Positions 25,223-33,385 of a DNA stretch of 37,990 bases are shown here, in pieces. The DNA lies in contig JAICLH010000007.1 in NCBI GenBank assembly GCA_025927495.1, forward strand, positions 1 to 37,990. The letters are read 5' to 3'. Position 1 is the stretch's first letter. The number at the start of each line of letters is the position of its first letter. The notes beneath the pieces were generated by a model. That model ran no database searches. It saw nothing but the letters and a program-made list of their open reading frames with translations, and was not told the origin of the DNA. Made by a program: the position numbers and the translations under genes. Source of the stretch: Gemmatimonadaceae bacterium. Its GTDB lineage: Bacteria; Gemmatimonadota; Gemmatimonadetes; Gemmatimonadales; Gemmatimonadaceae.

Positions 25223-26182
25223 ATGCTCTCCAAAAGACAATTTGCGTCGGCCGTCGGCGCCACGGAGAAATGGGTCGACAACGCGGGCCGCATCCTCGGG
25301 CGACGCCTCAGTCGCACCCCATCCGACGCGCGATGGCTCGGCCTCGTCCGGGAAATCACGCAGACTTTCGAAACGACACTCGTGCGCGCCGGCGAGCTCG
25401 CCACGCGCGCGATACAACTCGATCCGCACTCGCCTCCCACGCCAATCGCCGCAAGCCGCGATGGCGCGTTGCGTCTCGTCGTCGACCTCGAGCGGTATCA
25501 TTCTCGATTTGGTGTCGCGCTCGCTGCCGCACTCCTCGATGAACGCCATCACCGCGGGCCGCCGGCTCCGCGCGCCCAGCGTGTGGCCACCTCGCCCTCC
25601 ACAGTCCTCCTTGGAGCAGCGGCGCGCGGCGCGAGTGTGATCCGGCTGCGCGCGTTCGCCTCCCTCTCGCCCGCGGCGAGAGTTGCCGCGTTAGGCGAAC
25701 CGGTGCGGGAGATGCTGTGCGGTCTGGTGCGAAGGGGCGTCGCGTGTGTCGTCATCGGCGATGTCGCCGCCGTCGCCAGAGGAGTGCCACGCGCTCGAGC
25801 ACGCCTCGAGGTGTGCTACGCGTCCGATTCCTGTGTGCCGGCGCGCCTCGCCGACCTCCTGGTCGAATGGAACGCCCGGCCGCTCGACGTCGACGGCGAC
25901 TATCCATTCGTGCCGGATCCACAAACCGTCGCGGACGCGCCGGTTCTCGCCCTCGCGACGCGCCTCGCCGCCGTCGTTCTCAGGCGGGTCGCTCGAGCGG
26001 AGTTCGCGGCACTCGTCGAGGTCTCCGAGGTGCTCGACTTCGGAACGGTTCGGGCACCCGTCCTCGGGCTCCCCGCGCTCATCGCCGCTCTCCGCAACAC
26101 GCGTCTGCCGACTCCGCCCAGCGCCATTCCGGAGCTCGAGGCCGCCGCGGCCTTGATGAATCGCGTAGATTTGAACCCGTGA
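25223..26182 (+). CDS. HTH plus degenerate nucleotidyltransferase-like protein
   Basis: ATG 25223 is used; the track ORF starts at a TTG upstream and would translate the palindrome. Residues 1-65 (SKRQFASAVGATEKWVDNAGRILGRRL) look like a MerR-like helix-turn-helix with a following helix (SDARWLGLVREITQTFETTLVRAGELA). The C-terminal part (residues about 150-319) has the layout of a MNT/AbiEii-type nucleotidyltransferase: GVACVVIGDVAAVARGVPRARARLEVCY, PARLADLLVEWNARPLD, APVLGLPALIAAL. The catalytic glycine-serine and DxD residues are not present (GD, then RLE), so it is probably inactive. The stop overlaps the hemQ start. A DNA-binding regulator is the best guess. Confidence 0.7.
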   Translation: MLSKRQFASAVGATEKWVDNAGRILGRRLSRTPSDARWLGLVREITQTFETTLVRAGELATRAIQLDPHSPPTPIAASRDGALRLVVDLERYHSRFGVALAAALLDERHHRGPPAPRAQRVATSPSTVLLGAAARGASVIRLRAFASLSPAARVAALGEPVREMLCGLVRRGVACVVIGDVAAVARGVPRARARLEVCYASDSCVPARLADLLVEWNARPLDVDGDYPFVPDPQTVADAPVLALATRLAAVVLRRVARAEFAALVEVSEVLDFGTVRAPVLGLPALIAALRNTRLPTPPSAIPELEAAAALMNRVDLNP

Positions 26183-26967
26183 ACTACGCGCCCGAAACCC
26201 TCGAGGGCTGGTACGCCCTCCACCAGATCTTCCGTATCCCGGCCGCCGTGCTCGCCGATGCCGCGGCACGCGACGGGATGTCGCGCGCGCTCGCCGAGCT
26301 GGCGTGTCCAGCCGAGGGAGGCTGGACGGCCGCGGCGCCGCTCATCGGATCGCGCGCCGACGTCATGCTCATCCACTTCCGGCCGACGCTCGATGCCATC
26401 GGAGACGCGCAGCGCCGGTTAGGCAGCGAGCCGTTCGTCGAACGGTCAGCGCTCGTCTATTCTTTTTTGAGCGTCACCGAAGCGGGGCTCTATCATCTGT
26501 CGGCACGCCTCGCCAAGGACGCCGAGGAACGTGGCGGGGCCGTGGGCGACGACGCGTATCGCGAAGCCCTCGCCCAACGGACTGCCGCGGAGCTCGCCGG
26601 CGCGCACGTGCAGCGCCGGTTGTACCCGCAGCCCGTGCCCGACATGCCCTACGTCTGCTTCTATCCCATGTCCAAGCGCCGCGAGCCGGGCCAGAACTGG
26701 TACGAGCTGTCGCTCGAGGAGCGGAGCCGGCTCATGACCGCGCACGGCATGACCGGCCGCCGCTACGCGGGTCGCGTGGTGCAGGTGATCACCGGTGCCA
26801 TCGGGCTCGACGCGTGGGAGTGGGGCGTCACCCTCTTTGCGCGCGACCCGCTCGATTTCAAGAAGCTGGTCACCGACATGCGCTTCGACGAGGTGTCCGC
26901 GCGCTACGCGGAGTTCGGCGAGTTCTTCGTGGGCCGCCTGGCGTTAGGCGGCGAGTGGCCTGCCTAA
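26179..26967 (+). CDS. hemQ: HemQ-type coproheme decarboxylase (chlorite dismutase family)
   Basis: Converts coproheme to protoheme in the coproporphyrin-dependent haem pathway. The GTG at 26179 overlaps the preceding stop (GTGA), so translation is likely coupled; the longer track ORF is a shadow. Diagnostic blocks are YVCFYPMSKRREPGQNWYEL, which contains the functional tyrosine region, then HGMTGRRYAGRVVQVITGAIGLDAWEWGVTLF, which contains the proximal histidine. FKKLVTDMRFDEVSARYAEFGEFFVGR follows. The 262-residue length is normal for HemQ. The stop codon TAA lies in a GCCTAAC motif copy that pairs with GTTAGGC 12 bp upstream. lplA follows after 7 bp. Confidence 0.93.
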   Translation: MNYAPETLEGWYALHQIFRIPAAVLADAAARDGMSRALAELACPAEGGWTAAAPLIGSRADVMLIHFRPTLDAIGDAQRRLGSEPFVERSALVYSFLSVTEAGLYHLSARLAKDAEERGGAVGDDAYREALAQRTAAELAGAHVQRRLYPQPVPDMPYVCFYPMSKRREPGQNWYELSLEERSRLMTAHGMTGRRYAGRVVQVITGAIGLDAWEWGVTLFARDPLDFKKLVTDMRFDEVSARYAEFGEFFVGRLALGGEWPA

Positions 26968-26969
26968 CG
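26942..26969. repeat. Hairpin built from two inverted GTTAGGC motifs
   Basis: CGTTAGGC (26942-26949) and GCCTAACG (26962-26969) form an 8-bp stem with a 12-nt loop. It covers the last codons and the stop of hemQ and ends 5 bp before the lplA start, so it could affect lplA translation. Confidence 0.5.
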
Positions 26970-26974
26970 ACGCG

Positions 26975-27964
26975 ATGCGGCTCCTCGACAACGGCGGCAC
27001 CACCGACCCGACGCTGAATCTGGCGCTCGAGGAGTACGCGCTCCTCACCCTCGACCTCTCGGATAGCTACGTCCTGTTCTACGTCAACCGGCCGTCGATC
27101 ATCATCGGCAAACACCAGAACACCATCGAAGAGATCGACGCCGACTTCGTGCACGAGCGCGACATCGCCGTCGTGCGGCGCATTTCCGGCGGCGGCGCCG
27201 TCTATCACGACCTGGGCAACCTGAGCTTCAGCTTCATCACCCGCTACACGCCGCAGCGCTTCAACAACTACGCGGAGTTCACCGGCCCGGTCGTGGACGC
27301 GTTGCGCGGGTTAGGCGTGCCGGCCGAGCGCACGGGGCGCAACGACATCGTCGTCGACGGGCGCAAAGTCTCGGGCAACGCGCAAGTGGTGCGCGGCGAG
27401 CGCATGTTCAGCCATGGCACGCTGCTCCTGGACTCGAACCTCGACGACGTCACGCACGCACTCAAACCGAAGCCGGGCAAGGTCGAGTCGAAGGGCATTC
27501 AATCGGTGCGGAGCAGGGTCGCCAACATCAGCGAGTTTCTGCCGGCGCCGCTCCCGATGGAGGATTTTCGCGCCGCGCTCCTCCGCTCTCTCTTTCCCGG
27601 CGGCGGCCCGGTACCCCCGCACGAGCTCTCGGCCGACGATCGCGCCCGCGTCGAGGATCTGGCCAACACGAAATACCGCACGTGGGACTGGAACTACGGC
27701 GAGTCGCCGCCCTTCAACCTCCAGCGGGCTCGGCGGTTCCCGAGCGGCGAGGTCGACGTGCGCCTGTTCGTCGAAGACGGCGTCATCAAGTCGGCCAAGT
27801 TCTTCGGCGACTTTTTCTCCAGCCGCGAGCTCGCGGATCTCGAGCGCTGCCTAACGGGCGTCCGGTATCGCCGCGACGACCTCGCCGAGGCGCTCGGGCG
27901 GTGCGAAGCGGGCGCCTATGTCAGCGGCGTGTCAGAGTACGATTTGCTGTCGTTGATTTACTAG
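26975..27964 (+). CDS. lplA: Lipoate-protein ligase A
   Basis: Attaches scavenged lipoate (via lipoyl-AMP) to E2 and H-protein lipoyl domains. The 329-residue protein begins MRLLDNGGTTDPTLNLALEEYAL. Its binding motifs are IIGKHQNTIEEI, VVRRISGGGAVYHDLGNLSFSF near residue 67, GRNDIVVDGRKVSGNAQ with the catalytic lysine near 130, and HGTLLLDSNLDDVTHAL. The C-terminal domain (TWDWNYGESPPFNL) is the accessory domain seen in full-length LplA. It lies 7 bp after hemQ and is probably co-transcribed with it and with the NTase-like gene. Confidence 0.94.
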   Translation: MRLLDNGGTTDPTLNLALEEYALLTLDLSDSYVLFYVNRPSIIIGKHQNTIEEIDADFVHERDIAVVRRISGGGAVYHDLGNLSFSFITRYTPQRFNNYAEFTGPVVDALRGLGVPAERTGRNDIVVDGRKVSGNAQVVRGERMFSHGTLLLDSNLDDVTHALKPKPGKVESKGIQSVRSRVANISEFLPAPLPMEDFRAALLRSLFPGGGPVPPHELSADDRARVEDLANTKYRTWDWNYGESPPFNLQRARRFPSGEVDVRLFVEDGVIKSAKFFGDFFSSRELADLERCLTGVRYRRDDLAEALGRCEAGAYVSGVSEYDLLSLIY

Positions 27965-28174
27965 GACGGGCTAACGCCGGTTCACGCAGCTTCTAATCGC
28001 CGGATGCGGACGCACGTTGGCATCCGGGTTGCCGCTCTCGCAGCCCGCGGACGGATCAAGCCGTTCTCATTATTCGGTTCTCAGATTGTGCCTCGCCCGT
28101 CGCGTCGGTGACGTTGCCCGGAAGCGCGTCGTCGCTGTAGTGCCCAACGACCCGTCTCATTTCTACAGGTTTCC

Positions 28175-28831
28175 ATGCGCCGCCTCCACTCGATTCGCAC
28201 ACGCCGCGTGCTCCCGCTGCTCGCCGCCGCGGCCGTCGTCTTTGGCTGTTCCAGCGACTCCGTTACCGGCCCGACCACGCGCGACAACGCGGCGCTCATT
28301 CTCCATTTTGACTCGCTGGGGAATTCGACATCCGGCGACCGCCCCGCGGTCTACTTCGAGATCGCACAGGCGTTGGCTCTGGGCGCGCCGGTGGGAACAG
28401 GCACCGTGACGGTGAACGGGGTCACCACGCGAGTGCATGTGGTGGCGCAAGCCGTCGTGGGGATTTCGGGCGGCGCAGCCCTCGATTCGGAGTACATCGT
28501 GGCCGCGTGGCACGGTGACGGCGCGGACACCGCGGTCGTGTTCTTCCAATCGGGCGGCACTGTGTCGGCCCTGTCGGCGTTAGGCGCGACCTCGAGCGAA
28601 GACTTCGGCGGCACGGCCTCGGTCGTGCCCGGCGCGCTCGGCGCCTCGTGCGCGTCGTTCACCGCGCCGGGCGATATCGATGTTCCCACATCGATCCAGT
28701 GCAACCTGCAGCCTTCTGTGGACTCGTTCTCGATCGTGTTGGGCAGCGGGGACGGTCCGACCGTCACACTGCCTCAGCAAAAGGTGTCTGGGATCCGTGT
28801 CGAAATCGAGTCCCCTCCTCCTCCGTGCTAA
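28175..28831 (+). CDS. Predicted lipoprotein, tandem paralogue 1
   Basis: The 218-residue product has a signal and lipobox (AVVFGCSSDS, cysteine near residue 25). The block CSSDSVTGPTTRDNAALILHFDSL is shared with the next gene. The mature part contains SEYIVAAWHGDGADTAVVFF and a C-terminal GIRVEIESPPPPC, again paralleled downstream. No known family is recognised. It starts 210 bp after lplA, with no clear ribosome binding site. The gene pair looks like a duplication that has since diverged. A role at the cell surface is likely; anything more specific is not supported. Confidence 0.8.
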   Translation: MRRLHSIRTRRVLPLLAAAAVVFGCSSDSVTGPTTRDNAALILHFDSLGNSTSGDRPAVYFEIAQALALGAPVGTGTVTVNGVTTRVHVVAQAVVGISGGAALDSEYIVAAWHGDGADTAVVFFQSGGTVSALSALGATSSEDFGGTASVVPGALGASCASFTAPGDIDVPTSIQCNLQPSVDSFSIVLGSGDGPTVTLPQQKVSGIRVEIESPPPPC

Positions 28832-28954
28832 ATGCCGACTCCCGTTGTCGCAGCGCTCCTCGGCCGTCCTAACCGGTCGCGAGCGCCTCGACCCCATGCT
28901 GGGAACGGTTGCGGCGCCTGGCGGATTCGTTGCCGTCCACGGCTGGGAGGCCCA

Positions 28955-29617
28955 ATGAGCTTCGTACGTTCGTGTCGTGCGTGGCGCGCTGTTCCGCTTG
29001 TGTTCGCTACGTTGCTGGCTGTTGCGTGCTCGAGTGACTCGTCGACCGGCCCGACCACTTCTCAGAACGCGCGGCTGATCGCCCATTTCGACACGCTGTT
29101 CAACGAGACAGCCGACCCCAACCGATCCAGCGCGATGCTCGACATCGCGCAAATCCTGGCCGAAGGCGGTCCGATCGCGACCGGGACGGTGATGGTGAAC
29201 GGCGTAGCGGAACGGTTCAACATGACAGCCGAGCTCCTGGTGCTCGACGAGAACGGTTCGCCGGTCGATTCGCAGTACACGGTCGCGGCGTGGCAGGACG
29301 ACGGGTCAGACAGCATCGTGGTGTTCAATGAAAGCGCGGGCTTCGAGGCCGTGCTCGTGGGGACGCCGGTCGGGTCGGGCGAGTTCGTCGGCGCCGGCAC
29401 TCCGCCGTTGACGTTAGGCGCGCCCGGCGCCGCCTGCACGTCGTTCCTGTCCGTGACGCCGGTGGACATTTCAGCGCCCACACCGGTCCGGTGCCAGACG
29501 CAAACGGCGACGGTGGCCTTTGACGCCGTCACGGTAGCGCAGGGCACCTGGGCGCTTCCTTCGCAGTCGGTGGCGGGCATCCGGGTCGAAACGAATATCC
29601 AGCCTCCGCCGCCGTAA
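28955..29617 (+). CDS. Predicted lipoprotein, tandem paralogue 2
   Basis: 220 residues. ATG 28955 is chosen because GGGAGG precedes it and it begins a lipoprotein signal (ending LAVACSSDS); the track ORF extension upstream is not signal-like. The start of the mature protein, CSSDSSTGPTTSQNARLIAHFDTL, matches that of the upstream gene. So do the central YTVAAWQDDGSDSIVVFNES and the end GIRVETNIQPPPP. Both copies keep a cysteine within FTAPGDI- or FLSVTPVDI-type segments. Function unknown. It is 123 bp behind its paralogue and may be co-transcribed with it. Confidence 0.82.
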   Translation: MSFVRSCRAWRAVPLVFATLLAVACSSDSSTGPTTSQNARLIAHFDTLFNETADPNRSSAMLDIAQILAEGGPIATGTVMVNGVAERFNMTAELLVLDENGSPVDSQYTVAAWQDDGSDSIVVFNESAGFEAVLVGTPVGSGEFVGAGTPPLTLGAPGAACTSFLSVTPVDISAPTPVRCQTQTATVAFDAVTVAQGTWALPSQSVAGIRVETNIQPPPP

Positions 29618-30068
29618 GGCGAATGGCGTCAGCGTTAGACTGATTCGCCGTCGAGTTCTGACGCCGCCGGAGCGCCGACCCTCGTGCCCGTCCCTCGTCT
29701 CGTGCTGGAGCGGCCCTGACGCCGACACGATGGTCGAAGTCGAAGAGGCTCCGGGTGAGATGGCCATCCTCGTTACCGATCCGAATAGTCTCTTTCTCGA
29801 TCTGCACACGGGGGGACCGTCGTGACGACTTCGAAACCGGGTCGGCGCTGCACGCAGCCACCCGGCGTTTCATTCCCGGTGGATTCGAGTTGCCGGATAG
29901 AAACAATCATGATGCCGATCACGGCCCAACTGAACGACCAGCCGTTCCCATTCGTCGACTTTGCGATCCCCGCGGAGCCGATTACGGCCATTCGCCGCGA
30001 ATTCAACGACCCGACGCCATGAACCGTGCCGCTGCGCGCGTGGGCTTCCGCGTGCCCGGGCGCCGTCG
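29618..30068. other. Intergenic stretch without a convincing gene
   Basis: About 450 bp between the lipoprotein stop and the 3' end of the convergent pntB. Arms GGCGTCAG (29625-29632) and CTGACGCC (29658-29665) form a possible hairpin terminator just after the lipoprotein gene. Short ORFs occur on both strands (for example 29755-30072 +, 29773-30006 -), but none has a ribosome binding site, recognisable motifs or clear codon bias. Confidence 0.5.
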
Positions 30069-31469
30069 TTAGACCGCCTTCAGCGCCTCGACTAACGACG
30101 TGAGCGACTTCTTCGCGTCGCCGAACAGCATGCGCGTGCGGTCGCGGTAGAAGAGTGCGTTGTCGATGCCGGCGAAGCCGGCGCCCATGCTCCGCTTGAG
30201 CACAATGACGTTGCGCGCCTTGTCGACGTCGAGAATGGGCATCCCATAGATCGGGCTCGCGGGATCATCGCGCGCGGCGGGATTCACCACATCGTTCGCG
30301 CCCACCACCAGCACGACGTCCGTGCTGTCGAAGTCGCCGTTGATCTGATCCATCTCGACGAGCTCGTCGTACGGGATGTTCGCTTCGGCCAAGAGCACGT
30401 TCATGTGGCCGGGCATGCGGCCGGCCACGGGATGGATCGCGAACTTGACATCGACGCCGCGCTTCTCGAGCTCCTGCGCCAGCTCGCGCACCGCGTGTTG
30501 TCCCTCGGCTACGGCGAGGCCGTAGCCGGGGACGATCACCACCTTTCGCGCGTACGCGAGGGCAATCGCGGTATCCTCGGCGCTCGTCTGGCGAACGGTT
30601 TTGGCCACTGCGACGGGGGCGCCGACGGCAACGGCCGCCGTCGCGCCGAACCCGCCGAAGAACACGTTGCCTAACGATCGGTTCATCGCCTTGCCCATGA
30701 GCAGCGTCAGCAGGGTGCCCGACGCGCCCACCAGGATGCCGGCGACCACCAGGATCTGGTTGTGCAGGACGAGACCCGTGAACGCGGCCGCGATGCCGGT
30801 GAGCGCGTTCAACGTCGCGATCACCACCGGCATGTCGCCGCCGCCGATGGGCAGCACGAGCAGCGCGCCCAACGCGAGCGCCACGGCAAACACGATCCAC
30901 GGCGTCGTCGCCGTGTCGCCGCCCACCACCATCGTGGCGCCGAGTGTGAGGATGACGACGAGGAGCAGAGCGTTGACGGCGCGTTGCAGCGGGAACTGGA
31001 ACGGCTTGCTCGACAGCAGTTCCTGCAGTTTGGCGAACGCGACGATGCTGCCGGTGAACGAGACCGATCCGATCGCCGTGCCCAGCACGACGCTCACGGC
31101 TTCGCCGCCGCGCACGGTCGCCGCCATCGAGAGACGCAGGTACTCGGAGAGGGAGACGAGCGCCGCCGTGCCGCCGCCCAACCCGTTCAGGAGGCCGACC
31201 ATCTGCGGCATGGCCGTCATCTGGACTTTGCGGGCGGCGACGATGCCGATGCCGCCACCGATGACGATGCCCAACGCCAGCTCCCAATATGACACGATCG
31301 AGCGGTCGAGCAGCGTGATCGCGAGCGCCAGGAACACACCGGCCGCCGCAAGCAGGTTCCCGTTTCGGGCGGTGGCGGGTGAGCTGAGTTTGCGGAGACC
31401 GAAGATGAGGAGGACGGCAGCGACGATGTAGGCGACAGCGATGATGCTCGCCCGCGTGTCGAGGATCAC
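30069..31469 (-). CDS. pntB: NAD(P) transhydrogenase subunit beta
   Basis: Membrane and NADP-binding subunit of the proton-translocating transhydrogenase, which uses the proton gradient to make NADPH from NADH. The N-terminal half has about nine hydrophobic segments. The C-terminal NADP domain (from about residue 290) shows VVIVPGYGLAVAEGQHAVRELA, FAIHPVAGRMPGHMNVLLAEA, DVVLVVGANDVVNPAARDDPASPIYGMPIL and GFAGIDNALFY. The 466-residue length is normal. The start overlaps the end of pntAB by 4 bp, so the genes are translationally coupled. Confidence 0.97.
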   Translation of the reverse strand: MILDTRASIIAVAYIVAAVLLIFGLRKLSSPATARNGNLLAAAGVFLALAITLLDRSIVSYWELALGIVIGGGIGIVAARKVQMTAMPQMVGLLNGLGGGTAALVSLSEYLRLSMAATVRGGEAVSVVLGTAIGSVSFTGSIVAFAKLQELLSSKPFQFPLQRAVNALLLVVILTLGATMVVGGDTATTPWIVFAVALALGALLVLPIGGGDMPVVIATLNALTGIAAAFTGLVLHNQILVVAGILVGASGTLLTLLMGKAMNRSLGNVFFGGFGATAAVAVGAPVAVAKTVRQTSAEDTAIALAYARKVVIVPGYGLAVAEGQHAVRELAQELEKRGVDVKFAIHPVAGRMPGHMNVLLAEANIPYDELVEMDQINGDFDSTDVVLVVGANDVVNPAARDDPASPIYGMPILDVDKARNVIVLKRSMGAGFAGIDNALFYRDRTRMLFGDAKKSLTSLVEALKAV

Positions 31470-31762
31470 TTCCGTGCCTCCGGCTTTTTCTTGAACATTT
31501 CGAGCATCCGGTCGGTGACGACGAACCCGCCGAAGACGTTGGCCGCGCCGAGCACCACGGCGATGAAGCCCAGGACGTGGAGGACCGGCGTGTCGGCCGC
31601 GCCCAACACGAGCATCGCGCCTAACAGGACGATGCCGTGGATGGCGTTGGTGGCGGACATGAGCGGCGTGTGGAGAATGGACGGTACGCGGGAGATGACT
31701 TCGTAACCGGTGAAGACGGCGAGGATGACGACGTAGATGGAGAGAACGAGCTCGCGCGTCAT
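31466..31762 (-). CDS. pntAB: NAD(P) transhydrogenase subunit alpha, membrane part
   Basis: Small 98-residue membrane subunit that corresponds to the C-terminal membrane domain of E. coli PntA, encoded separately as in Rhodospirillum rubrum. It has three hydrophobic segments, with the family blocks YEVISRVPSILHTPLMSATNAIHGIVLLGA and GFIAVVLGAANVFGGFVVTDRML. It overlaps pntAA upstream by 4 bp and pntB downstream by 4 bp. Confidence 0.95.
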   Translation of the reverse strand: MTRELVLSIYVVILAVFTGYEVISRVPSILHTPLMSATNAIHGIVLLGAMLVLGAADTPVLHVLGFIAVVLGAANVFGGFVVTDRMLEMFKKKPEARK

Positions 31763-32952
31763 ACCTTGGCCCCCGCAGTCCGGTTAGGCGCCGCCTGGGC
31801 CGGCGGGGCGGCCGCGCCCGGCGGCGGCGCCAGGCGCATCTCGCCCTGGGCCGCGATCACCACCGCTTTGGTGATTTCGTCGCTGAAGTCCAACGCGATG
31901 GTTCCTTTCGGAGCGAAATGCATGAGGAGCGCCGCGACGTTGCGCGCGTACATGGCGCTTGCATCGTACGCCATCTGGCTCGGCAGGTCTAACGGAGCGA
32001 GAATCGACACGCCGTGCTCGACCACCGTCTTGCCTGGTTGGCTCAGCTCGCAATTGCCGCCTTGCTCGGCCGCGAGGTCGACGATGGCCGAGCCCGGGCG
32101 CATGGCGCGGACGGTATCGGCGGAAATGAGGATCGGCGCGCGGCGCCCCGGAACCAACGCCGTAGTGATGACCGCGTCCGCTTTGGATGCGTGGTCGTGG
32201 ATGAGCTGTTTCTCCCGCGCGATGTGCTCGGCCGCGAGCTCCTTGGCGTAGCCGCCCGAGTCCTGGGCGTCGTGCTCGGCCACGTCGAGCGCGACGAACT
32301 GGGCGCCTAACGATTGGACCTGCTCCTTGACCACCGGCCGCGTGTCGAACGCTTCCACCACCGCGCCTAACCGGCGGGCCGTGGCGATCGCCTGGAGGCC
32401 CGCGACGCCCGCGCCGATCACGAGGACGCGAGCCGGGCGGATGGTGCCCGCCGCCGTCATGAGCATCGGGAAGAAGCGCTGGATGGCGTTGGCCGCGAGG
32501 AGGACTGCTTTGTAGCCCGCGACCGTGCTCTGGGACGAGAGCGCGTCCATCATCTGGGCGCGGGTGATGCGCGGGACAAGCTCCATGGAGGCCGCCGTCA
32601 CGCCGCGTTGGGCGATCGTGCGCAACCCGTCTTGATCACCGCGCGGATCCAGCAGGCCGATGAGGAGCGCGTTAGGCTTGAGGAGCTCGACTTCGTTCTT
32701 GCCGAGGGTCGCGTTGAAGGCGGGGCGGCGGACCTTGAGGACCGCGTCGGCATCGCCGAGCGCCGCGGCCGCGGACGGCGCAATAGTGCCGCCGGCCGAG
32801 CGGTAGTCGCCATCGGAAAATCCCGCCGCGTCGCCCGCGCCCGATTCGACCGCGATCGCGAAGCCCGATTTGATGAGCTTCGAAGCGACCTCAGGCGTGA
32901 CGGCGACACGTTTTTCGCCGGGGACGGTTTCTCGAGGGACTCCGATTTTCAT
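31759..32952 (-). CDS. pntAA: NAD(P) transhydrogenase subunit alpha, NAD-binding part
   Basis: Soluble NAD(H)-binding subunit of the transhydrogenase, related to alanine dehydrogenase. The N-terminus MKIGVPRETVPGEKRVAVTPE is characteristic, as is the Rossmann motif VLVIGAGVAGLQAIATARRLGAVVEAFDTRP near residue 170. The mobile loop region QLIHDHASKADAVITTALVPGRRAP follows. The extra Pro/Ala-rich tail (PPPGAAAPPAQAAPNR) probably links it flexibly to the membrane part. First gene of the pntAA-pntAB-pntB operon. No clear ribosome binding site is seen before ATG 32952. Confidence 0.95.
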   Translation of the reverse strand: MKIGVPRETVPGEKRVAVTPEVASKLIKSGFAIAVESGAGDAAGFSDGDYRSAGGTIAPSAAAALGDADAVLKVRRPAFNATLGKNEVELLKPNALLIGLLDPRGDQDGLRTIAQRGVTAASMELVPRITRAQMMDALSSQSTVAGYKAVLLAANAIQRFFPMLMTAAGTIRPARVLVIGAGVAGLQAIATARRLGAVVEAFDTRPVVKEQVQSLGAQFVALDVAEHDAQDSGGYAKELAAEHIAREKQLIHDHASKADAVITTALVPGRRAPILISADTVRAMRPGSAIVDLAAEQGGNCELSQPGKTVVEHGVSILAPLDLPSQMAYDASAMYARNVAALLMHFAPKGTIALDFSDEITKAVVIAAQGEMRLAPPPGAAAPPAQAAPNRTAGAKV

Positions 32953-33113
32953 GCGGGCACCGCCGGGAACGAGGGACCTGATGTCCGGCGGTGGTCAGGG
33001 GAACCGTGTCCAACGCGGACGGGGGAAGTTTATCGCGGCGCGCGGGAGCGGGGAAGCGAGGCAATTATCGCTCTGGCGCGAACTTCGGTGGTGCGAGCGG
33101 GCTCGAGTTGATG

Positions 33114-33142
33114 TTGAATGCGGGTGGTGGGTCCGGTAGATT
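33114..33142 (+). promoter_or_regulatory. Probable sigma-70-type promoter of tRNA-Pro
   Basis: TTGAAT (33114-33119) and TAGATT (33137-33142) are separated by 17 bp, the preferred spacing, and each matches the consensus at four of six positions. Transcription would start about 25 bp before the mature tRNA end. Confidence 0.6.
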
Positions 33143-33174
33143 GTCGCAGTCGATCGCGCCAGTGTGCGATCAGA

Positions 33175-33248
33175 CGGGACGTGGCGCAGCCCGGTAGCGC
33201 ACCTGAATGGGGTTCAGGGGGTCGCGGGTTCAAATCCCGCCGTCCCGA
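33175..33248 (+). tRNA. tRNA-Pro (anticodon GGG)
   Basis: A cloverleaf can be drawn by hand: acceptor CGGGACG pairing with CGTCCCG plus discriminator A; D arm GCGC-AGCCCGGTA-GCGC; anticodon arm CCTGA-ATGGGGT-TCAGG with GGG at positions 34-36; T arm GCGGG-TTCAAAT-CCCGC. CCA is not encoded. A promoter lies upstream and a strong hairpin follows. Confidence 0.95.
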
Positions 33249-33251
33249 CTC

Positions 33252-33280
33252 GCCCCCGGCCTGATCGGCCGGGGGCTTTG
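33252..33280 (+). terminator. Rho-independent-type terminator after tRNA-Pro
   Basis: Arms GCCCCCGGCC (33252-33261) and GGCCGGGGGC (33267-33276) form a 10-bp perfect GC stem with a 5-nt loop, followed by TTTG. The position, 3 bp after the tRNA, fits termination. Confidence 0.8.
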
Positions 33281-33287
33281 TCGTGCC

Positions 33288-33348
33288 GGCGGGATTTTTT
33301 CCGTCGTCGCTTCGCCTGCGGCTCGCGACAGTCCGGTCAAATCCCGCC
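33288..33348. repeat. Inverted repeat that reuses the tRNA T-arm sequence
   Basis: GGCGGGATTT (33288-33297) and AAATCCCGCC (33339-33348) are exact reverse complements, with a nested GTCGC/GCGAC hairpin between them. The same 10-mer is the 3' half of the tRNA T arm (33232-33241), and the match to the second copy extends to TCAAATCCCGCC. It may be a REP-like hairpin or a remnant of integration at the tRNA. Confidence 0.6.
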
Positions 33349-33385
33349 TGCTGGATCGTGGGGGCGTGGGGGCGTCGTCGCTTTG

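Noticed and set aside
29755-30072. Short ORFs in the gap before pntB on both strands
   Set aside because: They have no ribosome binding site, no recognisable motifs and irregular composition.
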